From NCBI GenBank assembly GCA_963682025.1, contig OY821517.1:19167548-19231547 (forward strand): 64,000 nt of DNA, written 5' to 3'. The translations under genes and the position numbers were made by a program. Below the pieces are notes generated by a model that saw nothing but the letters and a program-made list of their open reading frames with translations, was not told the DNA's origin and did not search any database. How positions within the stretch are numbered: the stretch's first letter is position 1; each line of letters starts with the position of its first letter. Shown here in pieces: positions 57,922 through 64,000 of the stretch. The DNA comes from Cordilura impudica (lineage: Eukaryota > Arthropoda > Insecta > Diptera > Scathophagidae).

Positions 57922-58776
57922 GCTCTGTATGTTCGTTATCTTGTGAAAAAAGTGAAAGAAACTGGCATCCTTATCGATAAACCAAGGCGTGAAAAGCCAA
58001 AAACAGTGCGTACACCCGAGAATATTGCTGCTGTGGCAGAAAGTGTGCGTGAAGCATCAATTCACCGTCGGTCTCAAGAATTGAACATTTCGGAGGCACC
58101 ATTGAGACGAATTTTGCATAAAGACCTTGGTATGACGCCATACAAAGTCCAATTGGTTCAGGAGTTGAAGCCAACTGACCATCCAATGCGTTTTCGCTTC
58201 GCTAAGTGGGCCTGCGATCGACTTACAGAAGATGCCGATTTTGCCAAAAAAATCATCTTTTCAGATGAAGCTCATTTTGATCTTGGCGGGTATGTAAACA
58301 AGCAAAATTGTCGCATTTGGGGCACAGAAAACCCGCACGCATACATTGAAAAGCCGATACACCCAAAACGAGTCACTGTTTGGTGCGGATTTTGGTCCAG
58401 AGGCATAATTGGGCCATTTTTCTTCGAAAATGAGCAAGGAGTGGCCGTTACAGTCAATGGCGATCGTTATCGGGCCATGTTGAACGAATTTTTGTTCACA
58501 AAAATTGAAGAGGAGGATATTGGCAACATTTGGTTTCAACCGGACGGCGCTACGAACCACACAGCCGCAGCTACACTCGATGTTTTGCGCCCTATTTTTG
58601 AAGATCGAATTATCAGCCGCAGAGCTGATGTCGTTTGGCCACCTCGGAGCTGCGATTTGACACCGTTGGGCTATTATTTGTGGGGTGCCCTCAAAGATAA
58701 ATGTTACGCCAACAAGCCAGAGACAATTGACGCTTTAAAGGACAATATTCGTGAAGCCATTGGTGAATGTGCTTAA
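57922..58776 (+). pseudogene. ITm transposase, N-terminus lost and C-terminus frameshifted
   Basis: The transposase reading starts abruptly at LYVRYLVKKVKETG; upstream codons in the same frame belong to the host repeat and there is no ATG. Visible: GILIDKPRREKPKTVRTPEN (linker with basic box), second HTH (RRSQELNISEAPLRRILHKD), IIFSDEAHFDLGG (first catalytic Asp), NIWFQPDGATNHTA (second Asp, with QDGA changed to QPDGA), WPPRSCDLTPLGYYLWG (third Asp; the following conserved D is G). By my count 36 residues lie between the second and third Asp. After DNIREAIGE a deletion shifts the frame to a stop at 58776; the true tail VLKNWTDGVGYCMASRGSHL is still present in the next frame. Not functional. 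Confidence 0.8.
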
Positions 58777-58955
58777 AAATTGGACCGATGGTGTAGGCTA
58801 CTGCATGGCCAGCCGAGGCAGCCATTTGAATTAAATTATTTTCCATTATTAACCGGACGGATAGTACTTTCAAATAAAAAAAGAAATTTGAGATGATATT
58901 CAATAGTTTTTTATAGCATTTTCAAAAAAAAAAAAAGTTATTTGGTGGACCCTTT
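57922..58955 (+). mobile_element. 5'-truncated mariner/Tc1-superfamily (ITm) element
   Basis: Foreign DNA between two halves of a mini-me-like copy, with about 20 bp of the host repeat lost. No terminal repeat at the left; the right end may be AAAAAGTTATTTGGTGGACC. The left end cuts into the transposase coding region. Confidence 0.7.
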
Positions 58956-59080
58956 ATATGGGGACTAGGTCGAAATATAGACCGATCCTGACCATATTTG
59001 GAAAGGTCCCTTATTTTTTGCAAAAACCAGCACCATTTTTGTAAACCAAATTTTAGAAAAATCTGTGCAATATTTTTGTT
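58956..59080. repeat. mini-me-like copy, right part (orientation A)
   Basis: ATATGGGGACTAGGTCGAAA resumes the interrupted repeat; truncated at TGCAATATTTTTGTT by the next, inverted copy. Confidence 0.7.
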
Positions 59081-59860
59081 ATACCCTATACCACTATGTG
59101 GTTTGGGTATAATGACTTTGTGCTGCTGTTTGTAACTACCAAACATATTTGACCTAGAGCCACCTTTAATTATACCGATCGAATCAGAATCACTATTTGA
59201 TTCGATTTAACGATGTCCGTCCGTCCGTCTGTGTGTCCATGTAAAGCTTGTAATCAAACTGCAGGTCGCAAATATGAATATATTTTTATGAAATTTGGTA
59301 TGTAAGCTTTTATCGGCCATAGAATGAACGCTGTTGAAACTGGTGAGAATCGGTCCATGTTCAGACCTAGTCCCCATACAAATGACCCCTATGAAATCAA
59401 CTTAAAGATCTAAATTATCATATAAATCTTAGTCAAATTGGGTTTGTATGTGTTTATTACATCCATTAATCAGTAGTCCAAAAATGATCCCTGTGGGACA
59501 AGTCTTAGTCATAGGCCCCATATAGAGCTGCTTCCCGATCTTCACTTAAATCTATTAAAAAACAAAAATATTGCACTGATTCTTCTCAAATTTTGTTTGT
59601 ATAAAATTTTTGCAAAATTCAAGAGACCTTACCAAACATGGTCAGGATCGGTCAATTTTTGGGCCTAGTCCCCATATAGATATAGCATCCGATGTGAACT
59701 TTTTCATATCTGCAGACAAAAAAATTTATAAAAATCCTACTCAAATTTGGTTTATGCTTATTTTCTATGTCCAGTTAGCTGGGCCTATAGGGTAGGGTCT
59801 CTAAACGCATGGTATAGGGTATCCTATAGTCGGTTTAGACCGACTATAATTTTCTTACTT
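59080..59860. repeat. mini-me-like copy, full length (orientation B)
   Basis: TATACCCTATACCACTATG to TTTTCTTACTT; palindrome with one change (CGGTTTAGACCG). Confidence 0.85.
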
Positions 59861-59871
59861 TTTTTTTTTGG

Positions 59872-60384
59872 TAGATTTAAGTGAAGATCGGGAAGCAGCT
59901 CTATATGGGGCCTATGACTAAGAATTGTCCTATAGGGATTATTTTTGGACTACTTTTTAATGATATAATATAATAACGCAAACTCAATTTGACTGCGATC
60001 TATATGATAATTTGGATCTTATGGCAATTTATGTCGATTTCATATGGTCATTTGTATGGGATCTAGGTCTGAACATGGACCGAATTTCACCAATTTCAAT
60101 AGCGTTCATCCTATGGCCGAAACAAGCTTATATAACAAATTTTATTAAAATATATTCATATTTGCGACCTGTAGTTTGATTACAAAGTTTACATTTGCAC
60201 ACAGATGGACGGACGGATGGATGGACGTCGCTAAATCGACTCAGAAAGTGATTCTGAGATGATTCAGAAAGTGATTCTGAGTCGATCGGTATAATAAAAG
60301 ATGGTTCTAGGTCAAATAATTTTGATAGTTACAAACAGCAGCACAAAGTCATTATACCCAAACCACATAGTGGTATACGGTATA
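59872..60384. repeat. mini-me-like copy, palindrome half missing (orientation A)
   Basis: AGATTTAAGTGAAGATCGGG to GTGGTATACGGTATAAAA; GGACGGACGGATGGATGGAC at 60207-60226 and a small duplication GATTCAGAAAGTGATTCTGA. Confidence 0.8.
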
Positions 60385-60609
60385 AAATTTATTTCAGCTA
60401 ATTCAACAACCCCAACTATAATCACCAGTTAAAATAATGAATCTGTGTATTAATATGTGAAGGTAAATTTTTAGTTTCCTTTTTAGGCAGTATGCGGAGG
60501 AGTGTGAAATGTGGCATAGTTATAGTTCTTATGGAGGAGAAGCTGAGAATGATAACATTTATGTTTAATCTGTCTTAAAATTATATTATTATATTTAATA
60601 AAATAAAAT

Positions 60610-60772
60610 ATTTGTAATAATACGTTACACCCTGTTAATGAGAATAATTTAAATTGACTTGTGAATTGTTTAAATTGATAAGCACACCTTCATAAATTTT
60701 TAAATTGAATGAAAAAAATAATATTTTCTATAATTTTCACTCGAATTTCGAGTGCTGGGCTATACTAGTAAT
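60610..60772 (+). repeat. MITE-A right-end fragment
   Basis: Ends TTCACTCGAATTTCGAGTGC then TGGGCTATACTAG. 60385-60609 before it shows nothing. Confidence 0.5.
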
Positions 60773-60786
60773 AATAAATAATTGAT

Positions 60787-60872
60787 TGAGTGATACATAG
60801 ATAACGCTTTCTGTTTGATTTTAATTGAAGTGCACACATATTTTTACACATCTACCCTGTGATCGGACTCAC
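60787..60872 (+). repeat. Family C right-end fragment
   Basis: TGATACATAGATAACGCTTTC to GTGATCGGACTCACAT and a T run. Confidence 0.55.
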
Positions 60873-60891
60873 ATAGTTTTTTTTTTTTTGA

Positions 60892-61210
60892 TACATTTAA
60901 GTGAAGATCGGCAAACAGCTTTATATGGGCGCTATGTCTAAACAGAGTCCTCCAGTGTTTATTTCTAAAGTACCAATAAGTGGGTATAATAGAAACACGT
61001 ATACCAAAATTTATCTATATATATGATAATCTGAATTTTACTACCATTTCAGTCGGTCTGATTAGCGTTATTTGTATGGTGGCTAGGTCTGAACATGCAC
61101 CGATTTTCACCAATTTCAATGGCTTTTATCCTATGTGCTTATTTTCTATATCCAATTATTTGAATGTAAGAAATAGGGTCTCTAATTGCATGATATAATT
61201 CTGTTATTTG
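60892..61210. repeat. mini-me-like fragment, rearranged (orientation A then B)
   Basis: ACATTTAAGTGAAGATCGGC and GGCTAGGTCTGAACATGCAC, then CTTATTTTCTATATCCAATT in the opposite sense at the end. Confidence 0.6.
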
Positions 61211-61339
61211 TGTTCCCGTCATCTTAATATTTCTATATGGAATTTTTTGTTCCTTCAAGCAGACTCATTCCGGCCACCGCTTTAACTTAACATTCAAAAT
61301 GATCCGAATGTTAGGCCAATCTGGCTGATATTTGGTACG

Positions 61340-61510
61340 ACTTCGGTATGTGTTTATTAAATTTGTTAATGTGTTTGTGTTGTGTTGAGTTTGTTTTCTT
61401 CATTTCAAATGAGTTGAATTGTGAAGCATACCTTTAGGGTCTTTATTAAATGAAAAAATAAAACTTCCTAGAATTTGCACTCGAATTTCGAGTGCTGGAA
61501 TCTGCTAGTT
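61340..61510 (+). repeat. MITE-A right half
   Basis: GTGTTTATTAAATTTGTTAA to GAATCTGCTAGTT; directly abuts the LINE relic's 3' tail. Confidence 0.6.
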
Positions 61511-63645
61511 ATTATTATTCCTTTAAATTCCTAAGTGGAACATAGGGCTTCAACAAATGAATTCCATTGAATTATGTTTAAGGCTATAATTTTAATTTTA
61601 CTAAATGTTTTTCCTGCTAGTCTAAGCCCTTTATCATGTTGTCGCCTCCAAGTGCTATTTGGACGTCCTCTGCCTCTGCTACCTTGCGGGTTGTACTCTA
61701 GCGCTATGCGAGCTATACCGTCTGAAGGTTTTCTGAGAGTGTGTCCGAGCCAGTTATAGCGGCGCCTTTGGATTTCGTCGGCAATGGGTGCTTGCCTTGT
61801 TATATACCAGAGCTCGGTGTTTCTGATGGTACGTGACCAGAATATTCGAAGAATGCTACGTAAGCATTTATTCACGAAGGCTTGAATCATGCAAACTTCG
61901 CGGGAGGAGAGGTTCCATGACTCGCTACCATATAGAAGGACACTTTTTACGTTGCTGATGAATATCTTCACTTTGATGCCGATCGACACGTTTGACGATT
62001 TCCAAAAACGTTTTATGGTCGCAAAAGCCCGCCTGGCTTTATTAAGGCGATTGGTTACGTCTTCTTTACTGCCACCGTTGGCAGAAGTTATACTGCCAAT
62101 AAAAGCTCCCAACGGCTTTAATTGGCTCGTTCCCTAGTTTGAACATATTTGGGCTAGATGCGTTTATGCGTAGTGCCTTTGTTTTTGAGACGTTTATTGA
62201 GAGGCCTGCACGGGCTGCCCTAGCACCAACACGATCAAGAATATTTTGCATTTGTCCATGGGAAGTGGCGAGCAAGCACATGCCATGTGCGTAATATAAA
62301 TCACTTATTTTACCCTGGATACCGAATGAGATTCCGTCTTGACCCGTGATTGCTGGTCTCATTATGACGTCCAGGAGTAAGGGCGAGAGTATGTATCTTT
62401 GTTTTATGCCTTTTTTGACTTGAATACGGTTGCTTACTTGGCCTTCATGTAAGATTGAGCAGTAGGCGTCCTCATACAAGTTGCCTATGAGCCTGATAAT
62501 TTTCCCGGGGATTCCTTTACACTTTAAGGCTTTCATGATTGCTTCGTGATGAATTCTGTCGAAAGCTCGTTTGAAGTCAATGAAGACCAAGTAGAGGCTT
62601 GATCTCATTTCCACAGATTTTTCGACAATAATGCGGAGGGAGTTTATGTGGTTGGTGCATGCTCTGTTTGGTCTAAAACCGGCTTGTTCATTTCGTAAGT
62701 CGTCGTTAATGCACGTTGCTATGCGCAGGTGAATTACTTGGGCAACGACTTTGTTGATCGTGTCCAGGAACGTTATGCCTCCCCATTTTCGGCATTCTTG
62801 AAGGTTGCCCTTCTCTGGCAGGTTAATTATTATGCCGCCTTTGGCGCTGTTGACAAGCCGTTCCTCGTTCCAATAGCTACGGACAATTGGTTCGATCATA
62901 GAGGCGGTGAGTTGCTGATCAACGTTTAACAGCTCAGCTGGGATGCCGTCTGGGCCAGTCGCTTTGTGGTCCTTTAGTCGCCCGATGGCTGCAGCAATTT
63001 CATTTATTTCCGGATTTGCGCAGTTGATTTCTGCTCTCCAGCTATGGAAGTTGTGATCGTGAAGTGGTAGATCAAGGTCGGAATTGGATTCATACTGTAA
63101 TATATTTTTGTAATATTGTTCCCATATTTTAAGTTGTTTCTTCTTTTCGGTTACAGCTTCGCCGATATCGTTGGTCAGAGGCTTGACGTTTGTCTGGTTC
63201 CGACCTGTAATCTTTTTTATAATTTGGTAAAGGTTCCTTGGCCTATTTGTCGCTGCACCTGATTGCGCTTCACTTGCTAGGTTTTCCAGCCATGTTCGCT
63301 TGTCCCTTTTTGCACTACGTTCTACCTTCCGGTTAAGTATGGTGTAATTGGCCTGGAGCTGCTGGGTGGCCAGGCTCGTTTTTGCGCTATTGTTTGCGCA
63401 TTTCACTGTACGACGTTCCTGTATTAGTTGTCACGTTCGGTCGGGGGCACCAATGCACTCCGTTGCTGTGCTTATAAGCGCTGCTTTAACTGTGTTCCAG
63501 TGGATTGCCGCATCGAACAAGGGGTTGCTCCTATCGGGCTTTGGTGGGATTGTAGGGCGTTACGATATCTACTTCGAGTATTCTGCTCTTTGAGCTTTTC
63601 AAGGCCAAACCTTCGCCTTCTGAGGGTGTTATTTCTTTGTATTGC
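61511..63645 (-). mobile_element. RTE-like LINE relic, 5' truncated
   Basis: Minus-strand LINE fragment starting near RRFGLEKLKEQNT (about 63640), with linker, RT and C-terminus, ending in a short (AAT)n tail (61511-61520). No endonuclease domain. Inserted beside a MITE-A end. Distinct from the relic at 38790-39990 but of similar type. Confidence 0.7.
61531..63406 (-). pseudogene. RTE-like reverse transcriptase with mutated YADD
   Basis: Readings 63406-62066 and 62112-61531 overlap in different frames. Motifs: DHKATGPDGIPAELL; KGGIIINLPEKGNLQECRKW; EQAGFRPNRACTNHI; YLVFIDFKRAFDRIHH (block A); VKKGIKQRYILSPLLLDVIM (block B, with Q.CILS changed); LYYAHGMCLLATS where the catalytic F/YADD should be; SINVSKTKALRIN. 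After a frameshift near 62100: SVLLYGSESWNLSS, RRYNWLGHTLRKP, GSRGRGRPNSTWRR, IIQWNSFVEALCS. Losing both aspartates of YADD means no polymerase activity. Otherwise long open stretches remain. Confidence 0.8.
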
Positions 63646-64000
63646 AGCAATTTTGAATTTGATGGATATTAAAAAGATATTAAAAAATTGCTTGGCCTCA
63701 GATTTTTTTTTTTTTTTGGTCTCAGCTTAGTTTTGTGATAACGATAAGGATTTGCCGCTATTACAAAATCTTTCGTAAATTTGTATTAATAAGAAAATTA
63801 ATTTAATATGAAAAATTTTCATAACCAATCATAATCCTCTTAGGCCTTTACTAACTATCAAATAAGCTTGAATAAATTTTATAGAGCAAAAATTAAAAAT
63901 TAAAAATTTTAAAATATTGAATAATTTTTGCAAAACTATATCAAAGATAGAAAAAATGATAAATAATATTTGAAGCTCATAAATCCTTAATGACGAGCTA
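63646..64000. other. Window edge, no feature
   Basis: AT-rich; a T run at 63701-63717; nothing recognised. Confidence 0.4.

Overview
The window is AT-rich animal DNA and looks like intergenic, intronic or heterochromatic sequence from a higher fly. It holds non-LTR retrotransposons, Tc1/mariner, Transib and Harbinger-like DNA elements. At least 20 segments belong to a (GTCY)n-bearing interspersed family with the architecture described for dipteran mini-me / DINE-1 (Helentron-associated) elements. A calyptrate fly is my guess, not something the sequence proves. No host gene, tRNA or rRNA could be supported. The window is essentially a transposon graveyard with repeated nesting.

1-14 kb: mini-me-like copies; a 2.4 kb Tc1-like element with matching termini (3572-6011); a TIR element (2536-3244); a mariner relic; a short repeat whose copy at 8021-9352 carries about 1 kb of ATTTTTC microsatellite; and a decayed minus-strand transposase (11400-13537) of the Transib/RAG1-core type. 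14-20 kb: an almost intact Jockey-type LINE (14508-19431, minus strand) with gag ORF, endonuclease and reverse transcriptase, poly-A and a perfect 15-bp target-site duplication, inserted into a mini-me-like copy. 20-30 kb: a Tc1-like transposase split by a MITE, more mini-me-like copies, and a 5'-truncated RNase H-bearing LINE (27313-30027) with a 10-bp duplication.

30-36.4 kb: the most layered locus. A decayed coding region of an unidentified multi-copy family is split by a Transib element (31308-36022; ends CACTGTGG/CAAAGTGG, 5-bp duplication CATCG). The Transib contains a second RAG1-core-like transposase relic and is itself interrupted by three mini-me-like copies. 38-46 kb: RT and RNase H relics, MITE copies, and a 2.5 kb foldback element with arms of about 770 bp. 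47-51 kb: a 3.57 kb DNA transposon with TIRs of about 490 bp, a candidate AAAT duplication, and a nearly complete unassigned transposase-like gene with two frameshifts and one stop. 53-64 kb: a Helitron-helicase-like fragment, a Jockey RT fragment, a Harbinger-like MITE with TAA duplication, a 5'-truncated ITm-family transposase nested in a mini-me-like copy, and an RTE-like LINE relic with a mutated catalytic motif.

No genes work together in a host pathway here; what can be read is the order of insertions. The best candidates for something new are the RAG1-core-related Transib lineage and the long-TIR transposon at 47459-51032.
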